A stretch of DNA of 40,124 bases from Nonomuraea rhizosphaerae (GCF_019396405.1 NZ_JAHKRL010000166.1:1-40124); one strand, 5' to 3'; numbered from the stretch's first letter, positions 1 through 8,850 are shown. The notes: a model not told the origin generated them from the letters alone. A program made the numbers and translations.

Positions 1-1
1 G

Positions 2-1315
2 GTCGGCGCCGACCGGGTGCTGTGGGTGGAGCCCATGCGCCCGAACACCCACGCCCTCACCACCACCTGGAACGTCGACGGCCAGGACCTGCCGGGCGAC
101 CGCGACGCCCTCGACCTGCGCACGCTCGGCCTGTCGCCGGGCACGCACACGGTGCGGGCGACGGTCACGGACCCGACCTCGTTCGTCAGGGACCCGGCGG
201 TGCGGACGGCCATGTCCGGGACGCGCTCCTGGACGGTGGACACCTCGCTGACCACGCCGCCCGACGGCGTCACGCCCGGCATCGTCTCCAGCACGCCGGT
301 CGGCCACCCGCTGGGCCGCGCGGACGTCGTCTTCGTGGAGACCACCCACCCGGCCGCGAGCGTGCCCGCCGTCACCTGGACCCTCGACGGCACGCGCCTG
401 CCCGGCACCGGCAGCGACCTCGACCTCGGCGCGCTGAAGCTCGCCGACGGCGCCCACACGCTCACCGCCGCGTACGGGGGCGTGACGCTGACCTGGAGCG
501 TGGACGCCACCTCGCCGAGGACCGCCTACGAGCTGTCCCGCCCGCTGGCCAGGTCCGGCGACGCCTACGTCTACAACGGACCCTTCTCCATGAAGCTGAC
601 CGGCACCGACGACCGGGGCGGCTACGTGGTCTCGGAGTCGCGGGTGGACCAGGACGGCTGGTTCAACTACTTCGGCTGGCCGACCTCCTCCGCGCTGCCG
701 TGGACGTTCAGCGAGGACGGGACGGTCATCGACTCCCTGGTGTACGGGAAGCTGCCGCGCGGCCGGCACACGATCGAGTACCGCTCGATCGACGGCGCCG
801 GCAACTACGGCGAGGCCGGCCGGTTCACGGTCACCACGATCGCCCCGCCGCCCGCCTGCACCACCACCGTCACCGGCGCGCGCAGAGGCGGCCTCACCGT
901 CGCCACGGGTGTCACCTGTCTCGACGACGCGCAGGTCAGCGGCACGGTCACGGTCAAGCCCGGGGCGTCGCTGGTCGTCACGGGCGGCCGGATCACCGGC
1001 GCGCTGGCCGCGTCCAGGGCGGCCTCGGTGCAGGTGCTCGGCACGCGCGTGGACGGCGCGCTGAGCGTCGACAGGGCCGCCTCGCTGGCCGTCGTGGGCG
1101 CCGACGTCCGCGGCGCCGCGCTGCTGAGCGCCAACACCGCGCCGATCCTGTCGGGCACCACGGTCAAGGGCGCGCTCGCCTGCACGGGCAACACGCCCGC
1201 GCCGGTGGACCTGGACGTGCCGAACACGATCACCGGCGTGGGCGCGGGACAGTGCCGCACGCTAGGCGCGGGCCCCCGGGGCAGCGCGTACGAGGCGGTC
1301 CAGGGCGCTGGTTAA
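2..1315 (+). CDS. C-terminal part of a secreted multidomain protein, probably M64-type (IgA-peptidase-like) metallopeptidase; 5' end outside window
   Basis: The frame is open from the first codon at base 2, so the N-terminus and any catalytic domain lie upstream. What remains is extracellular in style. The first ~165 residues hold two Ig-like/PKD-like beta-sandwich units, each built around a 'W-x-V/L-D-G' strand (TTWNVDG, VTWTLDG) and a 'G-x-H-T' strand. A further domain rich in Gly/Tyr/Trp follows (residues ~175-280). The last ~150 residues show a ~22-residue period built on G-A-L and V-x-G steps (ITGAL, VDGAL, VRGAA, VKGAL), like a small right-handed solenoid. The opening stretch (VEPMRPNTHAL, then VTDPTSFVRDP) resembles what I remember of the tail of actinobacterial M64 peptidases; that is recall, not a search. 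The TAA at 1313-1315 overlaps the convergent kinase gene by 54 bp. Confidence 0.6.
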   Translation, partial: VGADRVLWVEPMRPNTHALTTTWNVDGQDLPGDRDALDLRTLGLSPGTHTVRATVTDPTSFVRDPAVRTAMSGTRSWTVDTSLTTPPDGVTPGIVSSTPVGHPLGRADVVFVETTHPAASVPAVTWTLDGTRLPGTGSDLDLGALKLADGAHTLTAAYGGVTLTWSVDATSPRTAYELSRPLARSGDAYVYNGPFSMKLTGTDDRGGYVVSESRVDQDGWFNYFGWPTSSALPWTFSEDGTVIDSLVYGKLPRGRHTIEYRSIDGAGNYGEAGRFTVTTIAPPPACTTTVTGARRGGLTVATGVTCLDDAQVSGTVTVKPGASLVVTGGRITGALAASRAASVQVLGTRVDGALSVDRAASLAVVGADVRGAALLSANTAPILSGTTVKGALACTGNTPAPVDLDVPNTITGVGAGQCRTLGAGPRGSAYEAVQGAG

Positions 1316-2257
1316 CGCGGCGGTGGACAGGTCGCGGACCCGGGCGTACTCCGACTCCGGGTATTGCCGCGGCCCGTTCTCCACCAGCAGGATCAGGTAC
1401 AGGTAGGCGTGGTAGAGGTCCAGCCGGGTCCGCGCGGCGGCGTCCAGCTCCAGCGGCGTCACCTCGCGGTACCCGGCCAGGAGCGGGTCGTCCTCGCGCA
1501 GCTCGCCGAAGATCGTCGGCGTGGCGAACTCGGCCAGCGGGTCGCCCCAGAACGCCCGCTCGTGGTCGATGATCGCCTGGATGCGGGGCGGCCCGGACAG
1601 GTCGAGGAAGACGTTGCCCGCCCAGACGTCGAAGTGCACGAGGTGCGGCGTGCGCACCTCGTCCAGGACGGGCGAGGCGGCCTCGAACACCGCGGCGATC
1701 TCCGCGACGGGCAGCGGCAGCGGCGTCGGCCAGCGCTCGGTGTCGGCCAGCAGCGCGCCCACCATGGCCAGGAACGCCTCCCGCCAGGTGGCGCCGGTGA
1801 TGCCCGCGTGCGGGTAGCCGAACACCTCGCCCGTCACCGCGTTGAAGCGGGCCAGCAGGCGCCCCAGCTCCCGCCGCAGCGCGGCCTCGCCGTCGGGCTT
1901 GACGTCGTTCCAGGACACGCCGTCGAGCGCGGCCAGCATCAGGTAGTCGCCGCCCAGCACCGGGTCGTCGAACCCGGCCCGCAGCAGCGCCGCCACCGGC
2001 ACGCCCGCGGCGGCGGCCAGCTCGTAGGCGGCCGCCTCCATGCGCAGCAGGTTGCGCTCGTAGCTGAGCTGGTCGAGGTCGGGCGGCGGGGCCAGCTTGA
2101 GCACCACCTGCCGGCCGTCGTCCAGGGTCAGCCGCCACACGGCGTTGGCGTAGCCGTCGGTCAGCTCGGTCGAGGCGCTCACGCCCGCGCCGAGCGCCCG
2201 CCGCGCCAGGTCGTCGAGCTGGGCAGGCGATAACCGCCGTTTGGTCCTGCTGTCCAC
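1262..2257 (-). CDS. Aminoglycoside phosphotransferase (APH)-fold small-molecule kinase
   Basis: Predicted ATP-dependent phosphotransferase of the APH/fructosamine-kinase fold, 331 residues. The ATP-binding lysine is likely K54 (VVLKL). The catalytic loop is H208-F-D210-VWAG-N215, the classic HxDxxxxN, and the metal-binding motif is D231-H-E233. The start is GTG at 2257, with AGGGAG five bases upstream; an open frame continues further up but has no better ribosome site. It is the last gene of the cellobiose operon, 32 bp after the aldose epimerase. That context points to a sugar or glycated substrate rather than an antibiotic, but this is inference. Its 3' end overlaps the convergent gene by 54 bp. 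Confidence 0.85.
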   Translation of the reverse strand: MDSRTKRRLSPAQLDDLARRALGAGVSASTELTDGYANAVWRLTLDDGRQVVLKLAPPPDLDQLSYERNLLRMEAAAYELAAAAGVPVAALLRAGFDDPVLGGDYLMLAALDGVSWNDVKPDGEAALRRELGRLLARFNAVTGEVFGYPHAGITGATWREAFLAMVGALLADTERWPTPLPLPVAEIAAVFEAASPVLDEVRTPHLVHFDVWAGNVFLDLSGPPRIQAIIDHERAFWGDPLAEFATPTIFGELREDDPLLAGYREVTPLELDAAARTRLDLYHAYLYLILLVENGPRQYPESEYARVRDLSTAALTSALDRLVRAAPGARA

Positions 2258-2289
2258 GAGAACTCCCTGCCGTCCGCGAAAATCAGGGT

Positions 2290-3132
2290 TCAGGCGGCGC
2301 TGATCGTCCAGCTCGCCTCGTGCTCGCCGCCGGGCTCCAGCACGACCACGTCGGTGCCGGAGTTGAACGCGTCGGGCGGGCACGTCATCGGCTCCACCGC
2401 CACGCCCTCGTAGTCGAGCTGCCTGCCGGTGCACACCTGCACCCACGGCAGCACGGCCGGGTCCCACGTCATCCGCACCCCGCCGACCCTGGCCTCCCCG
2501 GCCGACAGGCCGGTGAAGGCGTGGTCGACCACGTGGCCGTCGAGCGGCCTGGCCTCGCGGAAGTCGTACGGGGAGCCGGAGACGTCCTCCAGCGAGCGCG
2601 GCAGCAGCACCTCGTCGGTGGTGAGCACCTTCGAGGCGGGCAGGCTCAGGTCGTCGCCGAGCAGCCAGGGGTGCGCGGCGCACCCGTACGGGGCGGCGTC
2701 CCCGCCCTCGTTGCGCGCGGCGACCGTGGTGGTCAGGCCGCGCTCGTCGAGCCGGTGCGTCACGGTCAGGGCCAGCGTGAACGGGTATCCCGCCGCCGGG
2801 GTGATCGTGTGCGCGAGCCGTACGAAGGCGTGGTGGTCCTCGGCCTCCAGCAGCTCCACGATGCGCCACTCGACGTCGGAGACCAGCCCGTGCAGGGCGT
2901 GGCCGCGCTCGGGCTCGCTGACCGTGAGCTGGTGCACGCGCCCGCCGAACGGGTAGCGGGCGCCGCCCACCCGGTTGGGCCAGGGCGCCAGGATCGTGCC
3001 GGCGAAGTAGGGGACCGGGCCCTCGGCGGGCCAGCTCGTGATCAGGTGGCGCTCCCCGTGCTTGAGCGACCTGAGCGCGGCGCCGCGCGAGCTGATCTGC
3101 GCGGTGTAACCGGCGGCGGCAAGCTGGGGCAA
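2290..3132 (-). CDS. Aldose 1-epimerase (galactose mutarotase family)
   Basis: Interconverts alpha and beta anomers of aldoses, here probably the glucose released from cello-oligosaccharides by the upstream beta-glucosidase. 280 residues. Family features are the substrate-binding NR-x-G motif (WPNRVGG), HALHG, the catalytic histidine in GCAAHPW, and the catalytic glutamate in VAVEPMTCPPDAFN. I place the start at TTG 3132, preceded by GAGAGGA about six bases upstream. This leaves a 43-bp gap after the LacI gene, and the protein then begins directly with the family's first beta strand. A longer open frame reaches 3210 but would overlap cebR and adds unlikely residues. It is cytoplasmic, with no signal peptide. 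Confidence 0.88.
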   Translation of the reverse strand: MPQLAAAGYTAQISSRGAALRSLKHGERHLITSWPAEGPVPYFAGTILAPWPNRVGGARYPFGGRVHQLTVSEPERGHALHGLVSDVEWRIVELLEAEDHHAFVRLAHTITPAAGYPFTLALTVTHRLDERGLTTTVAARNEGGDAAPYGCAAHPWLLGDDLSLPASKVLTTDEVLLPRSLEDVSGSPYDFREARPLDGHVVDHAFTGLSAGEARVGGVRMTWDPAVLPWVQVCTGRQLDYEGVAVEPMTCPPDAFNSGTDVVVLEPGGEHEASWTISAA

Positions 3133-3175
3133 GGGGGGATCCTCTCTCAGGGGTCGGGCAAAGGATATCTCCCGG

Positions 3176-4174
3176 TCAGGCCGACTCCCGCCGCACCAGG
3201 TGGGTGTCAAGGATGACCACGGGCTGGCGCAGCTCCTCGCCGTTGATGCGGGCCACCAGGAGCTGGGCCATCTGCCGGCCCATCTGCTCGGTCGGCTGGT
3301 GGACGGTGGTCAGCGGCGGGTCGGACAGCAGGGCGGCCTTGGAGTCGTCGAACCCGATCACCGCCACGTCGTCGGGGATCGCCCGGCCCGCCGCCCTCAG
3401 CACCCGCATGGCGCCCAGCGCCATCGGGTCGGAGGCGGCGAACACGGCGTCGAGCCGAGGCTGCGCGGCCAGCAGCTCGGTCGTCGCGGCCACGCCGGTC
3501 TCCTCGGAGAAGTCGCCGAAGGCCACCAGCTCCTGCACGCCCGAGGTCAGCAGCGCGTCGCGATAGCCGGCCAGCCGGTCGACGCCCACGCTCATGTCCT
3601 GCGGGCCGGCGATCGTGGCGATGCGCTTCCTGCCCAGGCCGAGCAGGTGCTTGACCGCCTGCCGGGCGCCGGCCCGGTTGTCCATGTCCACGTAGCTGTA
3701 CGGGTCGAGGCCGACGGGACGGCCGCCCAGCACGGTCGGCACGCCCATCGCCTCCAGCCTGCCCGGCAGCGGGTCGGCTCCGTGCAGCGACAGGAGCAGC
3801 ACGCCGTCGACGTGCTGCCCCGTCAGGTAGTGCTGGAGCCGCTGGTGCTCCTCGCGCGACTGGGCCATGGCCAGGATGAGCTGCAGGCCCGTCTCGGCCA
3901 GGGCCGAGCCGATGCCCCTGATGGTGCCCGCGAAGTAGGGCTCGTCGAAGACGCGCAGCTCCGACTCGGACACCACCAGCGCCACCGTGTCGGTGCGCCT
4001 GGTCACCAGGGCCCGCGCCGCGCGGTTGGGCACGTAACCCAGCTCCTTGATGGCCCGCTGCACGGCGTCACGGGCCTTCTCGCTCACGTTGGGCGAGCCG
4101 TTGATGACTCTCGACACCGTGCCACGGCCCACACCTGCCCGAGCCGCGACTGCCTCAAGAGTCGGTCGGTTCAT
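3176..4174 (-). CDS. cebR: LacI-family repressor, CebR-like (cellobiose/cello-oligosaccharide responsive)
   Basis: 332 residues. An N-terminal LacI helix-turn-helix spans residues ~5-24 (TLEAVAARAGVGRGTVSRVI), followed by the hinge region (PNRAARALVTRRT) and a periplasmic-binding-protein-like sensor domain (residues ~60-330). In Streptomyces, CebR binds TGGGAGCGCTCCCA and is released by cellobiose or cellotriose. Two exact copies of that 14-mer lie upstream of cebE here, which strongly supports the name. The ATG overlaps the last 20 bp of bglC, so translation is probably coupled. In the Streptomyces loci I recall, cebR sits outside the transport operon; here it is inside and downstream, so repression would be autoregulated. 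Confidence 0.88.
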   Translation of the reverse strand: MNRPTLEAVAARAGVGRGTVSRVINGSPNVSEKARDAVQRAIKELGYVPNRAARALVTRRTDTVALVVSESELRVFDEPYFAGTIRGIGSALAETGLQLILAMAQSREEHQRLQHYLTGQHVDGVLLLSLHGADPLPGRLEAMGVPTVLGGRPVGLDPYSYVDMDNRAGARQAVKHLLGLGRKRIATIAGPQDMSVGVDRLAGYRDALLTSGVQELVAFGDFSEETGVAATTELLAAQPRLDAVFAASDPMALGAMRVLRAAGRAIPDDVAVIGFDDSKAALLSDPPLTTVHQPTEQMGRQMAQLLVARINGEELRQPVVILDTHLVRRESA

Positions 4175-5564
4175 GAGGCCTATTCTGCCGGATGATCTCC
4201 GAGTACCAGATGGCGCTGTCCTTCAGAACCCGGCGTTGCGACTCGAAGTCCACGTGGACCAGGCCGAATCGCTTTCCGTAACCCCATGCCCACTCGAAGT
4301 TGTCCATGAGTGACCAGGCGAAATAGCCCTCCAGGGGCACGCCCGCCTCGATCGCCTCGCGGCAGGCGCGCAGGTGGGCCTCGAAGTAGGCGACCCGCTC
4401 GGCGTCGTGCACCCGGCCGTGCTCCAGGACGTCCTCGAAGGCGGCGCCGTTCTCGGAGACCACCAGCGGGATCGGCGGGTAGTCGCGGGCCACCCGCTCC
4501 AGGACCTCGACCAGGCCGCCCTGGTCGATCTCCCAGCCCATCGAGGTGACCGGACGGCCGCCGTTGACGAACGACACGTGCTCGCTGCCCACCCACGGCG
4601 AGGCGGACTCCGTGGGGGCCGCCGCCGCCGATGCCCTGCCGCCTGGTGCTCCCGAAACCGTGAAGCGACTGTAGTAGTTGACGAGCAGCAGGTCGATCGG
4701 GGCGCCGATGGTCGCCAGATCGCCGTCCTTGATGAAGCCGAGGTCCATCCGCAGGTCGTCGAGCACGTCCTGCGGATAGCGTCCCGTCATGAGCGCGTCG
4801 AGGAAGAACCGGTTCTGCAGCCCGTCGATGCGCCGCGCCGCGTCCAGGTCCGCCTCGCTGTCGGTCTCCGGGGTGACCGCGTACAGGTTGACGCACCCGC
4901 CGACCCTGCGCGCGTCCATCGCCTGCACGGCCAGCCCGTGCGCGAGGTTGAGATGGTGCGCGCCCCTGATCGCGTTCTCCGGCTCGCGACGGCCCGGGGC
5001 GTGCTCGCCCGAGGCGTAGCCGAGGAACGCGGCGCACCATGGCTCGTTGACGGTGCTGAAGGTGTGCACGTGGTCCTTCAGCGCTTCGTGCACGGTCGCC
5101 GCGTAGTCGGCGAAGCAGTAGGCCGTGTCGCGGTTCGGCCAGCCGCCCCGGTCCTCCAGCGGCTGGGGCAGGTCCCAGTGGTAGAGGGTCAGCCAGGGGT
5201 CGATGCCGTGCCGCAGCAGCTCGTCGGTGAGCCGCTTGTAGAAGTCCAGGCCCTTGTGGTTGATCTTGCCCGAGCCGTCGGGCTGGACGCGCGGCCAGGA
5301 GACGGAGAAGCGGTAGGCGCTCAGCCCCAGCTCCGCCATGACCGCGACGTCCTCCCGGTAGCGGTGGTAGTGGTCGATGGCCACGTCCGCGTTGTCCCCG
5401 TTGAGCACCCGCCCCGGGGTCTTGGTGAAGGTGTCCCAGATGGAGGTGCCGCGCCCGTCGTCGGCCACCGCGCCCTCGATCTGGTACGCCGAGGTGGCGG
5501 ATCCGAACGCGAATCCCGCGGGGAAGCGCAGCCCGGTACGCGTCTGTTCCTCTTGTGTCGTCAC
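4155..5564 (-). CDS. bglC: GH1 family beta-glucosidase
   Basis: Hydrolyses cellobiose and short cello-oligosaccharides to glucose by the retaining mechanism in the cytoplasm. 469 residues, normal for GH1. The acid/base glutamate is E174 in the TVNEP motif, and the nucleophile is E371 in the VSENG motif. The N-terminal signature FAFGSATSAYQIEGA (residues ~18-32) is also present. There is no signal peptide, as expected for an enzyme acting on imported sugar. The start GTG at 5564 overlaps the permease stop in a GTGA tetranucleotide. A low-complexity Ala/Ser insert (residues ~310-322) is the only odd part. It matches bglC of the Streptomyces ceb locus in position and role. Confidence 0.95.
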   Translation of the reverse strand: MTTQEEQTRTGLRFPAGFAFGSATSAYQIEGAVADDGRGTSIWDTFTKTPGRVLNGDNADVAIDHYHRYREDVAVMAELGLSAYRFSVSWPRVQPDGSGKINHKGLDFYKRLTDELLRHGIDPWLTLYHWDLPQPLEDRGGWPNRDTAYCFADYAATVHEALKDHVHTFSTVNEPWCAAFLGYASGEHAPGRREPENAIRGAHHLNLAHGLAVQAMDARRVGGCVNLYAVTPETDSEADLDAARRIDGLQNRFFLDALMTGRYPQDVLDDLRMDLGFIKDGDLATIGAPIDLLLVNYYSRFTVSGAPGGRASAAAAPTESASPWVGSEHVSFVNGGRPVTSMGWEIDQGGLVEVLERVARDYPPIPLVVSENGAAFEDVLEHGRVHDAERVAYFEAHLRACREAIEAGVPLEGYFAWSLMDNFEWAWGYGKRFGLVHVDFESQRRVLKDSAIWYSEIIRQNRPHEPTDS

Positions 5565-6391
5565 GCCTTGACCGCACCTTCCATGAGTCCGCCGACGATC
5601 TGGCGGCCGAATGCGACGAATACCGCGATGAGCGGAATGATGGACAGCGCCGTTCCCGCGAAGATCAACGTGTAGTTGGTGGAGAACCTGGCGTTCAGCG
5701 AGGTGATCGCGATCTGCACCGTCGGGTTGTCCGGCGTCAGCACGATCAGCGGCCACATGAAGTCGTTCCACATCAGCATGAAGGTGTTGATGCCGAGCAC
5801 CGCCATGCCCGGCCGCACGGCCGGCAGCACGACGCTCCACCAGATCCGCAGGGTGGCCGCGCCGTCGACCCTGGCCGCCTCGACCAGTTCCATCGGCACC
5901 GCCTGGCGGGTGTACTGGGTCATCAGGAACACGCCGAACCCGTTGAGCAGGTACGGCAGGATGACCGCCTTGAGCGTTCCCGTCCACTCCAGGCTCACCA
6001 TCAGCCGGTACAGCGGCACCACGCCCATCTGCTGCAGCGGGACCGCCATGGTCAGCAGGACGGCGAGCAGGAGCACGTTCCTGCCCTTGAAGTTCAGGCT
6101 GGCGAAGGAGAAGCCCGCCAGCGTCGAGATGATCACCACCGAGACGGTGACGACGCTCGCCACGATGAACGAGTTGGTCAGGCCCAGCAGGAAGTGGGCG
6201 TCCTCGTTGTTGAGCACCGCGACGATGTTCTCGCCCAGGTTGCCGCCCGGCAGGAACGGCGGCGGCACCGAGACCGCGTCGGAGTTGGTCCGCGAGGCGA
6301 TGACCAGCATCCAGTACAGCGGGAACGCCGACAGCACGACGGCCAGCGCCAGCATGACCCTGGTGATGAGGGTCGGCGACCAGTTCGTCAT
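5561..6391 (-). CDS. cebG: Cello-oligosaccharide ABC transporter permease (CebG-like, MalG family)
   Basis: Second inner-membrane subunit of a carbohydrate ABC importer, 276 residues with about six predicted membrane helices. The cytoplasmic EAA loop that docks on the ATPase reads VEAARVDGAATLRIWW...LPAVRPG (residues ~185-210). The ATG at 6391 overlaps the cebF stop (ATGA), and its own stop overlaps the bglC start (GTGA), so translation is tightly coupled. No ATPase gene is encoded in this operon. Actinomycete CebEFG systems share the distant MsiK ATPase, and the same is likely here by inference. Confidence 0.92.
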   Translation of the reverse strand: MTNWSPTLITRVMLALAVVLSAFPLYWMLVIASRTNSDAVSVPPPFLPGGNLGENIVAVLNNEDAHFLLGLTNSFIVASVVTVSVVIISTLAGFSFASLNFKGRNVLLLAVLLTMAVPLQQMGVVPLYRLMVSLEWTGTLKAVILPYLLNGFGVFLMTQYTRQAVPMELVEAARVDGAATLRIWWSVVLPAVRPGMAVLGINTFMLMWNDFMWPLIVLTPDNPTVQIAITSLNARFSTNYTLIFAGTALSIIPLIAVFVAFGRQIVGGLMEGAVKA

Positions 6392-7338
6392 TTGGTGCCC
6401 CCGATCCTGCGCACGAACATGAAGTTGACGAAGGCGCCGATCAGGATGAGCAGGAACAGCAGCCAGGCCGCCGCGGCGGCGTAGCCGTAGTCGAACTCGC
6501 GGAACCCTTGCTTGACGATGAACATCGCGACCGTCTGGAACTGGCCTTGTGAGCCGCCGTCCACGTTGCCGTTGTAGAACGTGGTCGGCTCCGAGAACAG
6601 CGTGAGCCCGCCGATCGTGGAGTTGAGCACCACGAAGATCATGGTCGGGCGCAGCATCGGCAGGGTGATCTGCCAGAACTGCCGCCGCCGTGAGGCCCCG
6701 TCGATGGCCGCCGCCTCGTACAGGTCCTTCGGGATCGTCTGCATGCCGGCCAGGAAGATGATCGCGTTGTAGCCGGTCCAGCGCCAGTCGACCATCGTGG
6801 CGATGGCGATCCACGACGGGATCCGCTCGGCCCGCCAGTTCAGCGCGTCGACGCCGAACCAGCCCAGGATCCAGTTGACCAGGCCCCAGTCGCGGGCGTA
6901 GAGCTGCGTGAACACGACCGCCACCGCGACCACCGAGGTGACCAGCGGCAGCAGCACGCTCATCCGGATCGCCAGGCGCAGCCTCAGGCGCTTGTTCAGC
7001 GCGTTGGCCAGGAACAGGGCCAGCAGCAGCTGCGGCACCGTGGCCAGGAAGAACATCCCGACCGTGTTGACCACGGCGTTCCAGAAGTCCTCGTCCGCCA
7101 GCAGCTTGGTGTAGTTTTCCAGCCCGGCCCACTCCGTGGTGCCGGCCAGGTCGTAGTCGTAGAGCGAGTAGTAGAGCGTGAAGGCCAGCGGGAACAGCCC
7201 GAACGCGGCGAACAGGATGAAGTACGGGGACACCAGGGTGTACGGCATCGCCTTGACGTCCAGCCGGGAACGCCAGCGACGACCGGGCGGCCGGTGCGGC
7301 GTGTGCCGCACCGCCCGCGGCAGGGTGTCGATGCTCAT
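6388..7338 (-). CDS. cebF: Cello-oligosaccharide ABC transporter permease (CebF-like, MalF family)
   Basis: First inner-membrane subunit of the importer, 316 residues. A positively charged N-terminus (residues 1-28) is followed by about six membrane helices. The EAA loop is YEAAAIDGASRRRQFWQ...LPMLRP (residues ~210-235). The start ATG at 7338 is preceded by AAAGG with a six-base spacer. It lies 57 bp after cebE and overlaps cebG by 4 bp. It works with CebG as the membrane channel and receives sugar from the lipoprotein CebE. Confidence 0.92.
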   Translation of the reverse strand: MSIDTLPRAVRHTPHRPPGRRWRSRLDVKAMPYTLVSPYFILFAAFGLFPLAFTLYYSLYDYDLAGTTEWAGLENYTKLLADEDFWNAVVNTVGMFFLATVPQLLLALFLANALNKRLRLRLAIRMSVLLPLVTSVVAVAVVFTQLYARDWGLVNWILGWFGVDALNWRAERIPSWIAIATMVDWRWTGYNAIIFLAGMQTIPKDLYEAAAIDGASRRRQFWQITLPMLRPTMIFVVLNSTIGGLTLFSEPTTFYNGNVDGGSQGQFQTVAMFIVKQGFREFDYGYAAAAAWLLFLLILIGAFVNFMFVRRIGGTK

Positions 7339-7395
7339 GGGAGACCTTTCGGCGGCATCAGCCCGGCCCGCTGGTCGCGGGCCGGGCGGGACGAA

Positions 7396-8736
7396 CTAAC
7401 CCGCGGCCTTGACCGCGTCGTCGACCAGCTGCTTCCAGGCCTTGTCGTAGCCGACCGAGCCGTCGTCCATGCCCTGGATCACCGACTCGATGGCGTTCTT
7501 GACCTGGGCGTGCTTGACGCCGAGGAAGACCGGCTGAAGGGTCTCGGCCGACTTGGCGAAGATCTCGCCGATGGGGGCGTCGTTGAAGAACTCGTTCTTC
7601 GCGCCCTGCACCGCGGCGTCCTGCTGAGCCTTGGTGTTGCTCGGCATGTTGCCGAAGTCGGTGAAGATGCTCGCCTCGGTCTGCGCGTTGGTCAGGTAGT
7701 CGGCCACCATGGCCGCTTCCTTCGGGTTCTTGCTCTGCTTGGGCACCGCCAGCCAGGAGCCGCCCCAGTTGCCGCCGCCACCGGGCACCCCGGCCACGTC
7801 CCACTGGCCCTTGCCCTTGTCACCGGCGTTGCCGGAGACCACGCCGAGCATCCACGACGGGCACCCGAGCGTGGCGAACGAGCCCTTCTGGGTGCCGGCC
7901 GCCCACTCGTCGGTGAAGTTGCGCAGCTTGGCGGTCAGGCCCTGCTGGCTCATCTTCGTCGCGAAGTCGAAGGCCGTCTTCACCGCCGGGTTCTTGTCGA
8001 CGATGAGGTTGTTCTCCTTGTCGAAGTAGGTGACGTTGCCGTTCTTGGCCGCCTCCTGGTACAGGACCACCTGGTAGAGCGTGTTGGTTCCGTCAGCGAA
8101 CTTGCTGTCCTTCACCTTGCCCTGGAACTGCTGGCCCACCTTCATGAACGCGTCCCAGGACGGCCACAGCGCGGTGACCTTCTCACGGTCGGTCGGCAGC
8201 CCGGCCTTCTTGAACAGGTCCGTGCGGTAACAGATGCTCATGCCGCCGATGTCGGTGCCCAGGCCGAACAGCTTGCCGTCGGCGGTCAGGCCGTTCTCCC
8301 ACTTCCACGCGGGGAAGTCGCCCTGGCGCGAGTCCAGGCCGTACTCCTTCAGGTCGGCCCACCACTCCGGGTGCGCCTTGGCCAGGCCCATGCCGCCCTC
8401 GTCGATGCCGACCACGTCGCCGGCGCCGTTGCCGGCCTGCAGCCACTGGATCATCTGCGGCCAGTACTGCTGCTCGAACTGGTCGGTCAGGTGCTCTTCC
8501 TTGATCTGGATGTCCTTGTGCTCGGCGTTCCACTTCGTGATGGCGTTCTTGTAGCCGAAGTTGGAACCGCCGCCGAACGTCTGCACCCGGATCGTGACCG
8601 GCTCGGCAGCGGCGCTGGACGCGGGTGCGCTGGACGAGGCGGTGCCGCCGCCGGAGCTGCAAGACGCGGCGGCCAGCGCCGCCGCCGCCAGGGCCGAAGC
8701 CGCGGCAAGGCCGCCGCGACGCTTGCGGATCATCAT
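7396..8736 (-). CDS. cebE: Cello-oligosaccharide-binding lipoprotein (CebE-like ABC substrate-binding protein)
   Basis: Extracellular solute receptor of the ABC importer, 446 residues. The N-terminus has a KRR charged region, an Ala-rich hydrophobic stretch and a lipobox ending AAASC (Cys ~26), so it should be lipid-anchored outside the membrane. A Ser/Ala linker follows, then a family-1 sugar-binding fold with many aromatic residues (WPQMIQWLQ, PEWWADL, WKWENGL). I chose ATG 8736 because AAGGGG lies six bases upstream; the open frame runs to 8865 but would read through the operator. It is the first gene of the operon, and a CebR box lies 69 bp upstream of the start. Confidence 0.93.
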   Translation of the reverse strand: MMIRKRRGGLAAASALAAAALAAASCSSGGGTASSSAPASSAAAEPVTIRVQTFGGGSNFGYKNAITKWNAEHKDIQIKEEHLTDQFEQQYWPQMIQWLQAGNGAGDVVGIDEGGMGLAKAHPEWWADLKEYGLDSRQGDFPAWKWENGLTADGKLFGLGTDIGGMSICYRTDLFKKAGLPTDREKVTALWPSWDAFMKVGQQFQGKVKDSKFADGTNTLYQVVLYQEAAKNGNVTYFDKENNLIVDKNPAVKTAFDFATKMSQQGLTAKLRNFTDEWAAGTQKGSFATLGCPSWMLGVVSGNAGDKGKGQWDVAGVPGGGGNWGGSWLAVPKQSKNPKEAAMVADYLTNAQTEASIFTDFGNMPSNTKAQQDAAVQGAKNEFFNDAPIGEIFAKSAETLQPVFLGVKHAQVKNAIESVIQGMDDGSVGYDKAWKQLVDDAVKAAG

Positions 8737-8804
8737 GGTGGACCCCTTCTCGGGTGAACGGTGGGAAGTGAGCCGCGGCACGCTCCTGCCGCGGGGGGAG
8801 TCTT

Positions 8805-8818
8805 TGGGAGCGCTCCCA
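8805..8818. promoter_or_regulatory. CebR operator, proximal copy
   Basis: Perfect 14-bp palindrome TGGGAGCGCTCCCA, identical to the CebR box known from Streptomyces cellulose-utilisation genes. It lies immediately downstream of the predicted -10 of the cebE promoter and should cover the transcription start, so a bound repressor would block initiation. Confidence 0.93.
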
Positions 8819-8821
8819 CAA

Positions 8822-8850
8822 AGGGTGCCTTCAGGCGTTGTGAACGTCAA
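8822..8850 (-). promoter_or_regulatory. Candidate cebE promoter
   Basis: Reading the minus strand, TTGACG (8850-8845) is separated by 17 bases from CACCCT (8827-8822). The -35 is close to the housekeeping consensus and the -10 is weak. The proximal CebR box begins three bases later. Spacing and operator position support it; the start site itself is inferred. Confidence 0.55.

Noticed and set aside
805-1260. A 151-codon minus-strand frame within the first gene
   Set aside because: Antisense shadow with no ribosome site; the plus strand has the coherent domain pattern.
3133-3210. Longer N-terminus for the aldose epimerase
   Set aside because: It would overlap the end of cebR and adds residues without family similarity; TTG 3132 has a proper ribosome site.
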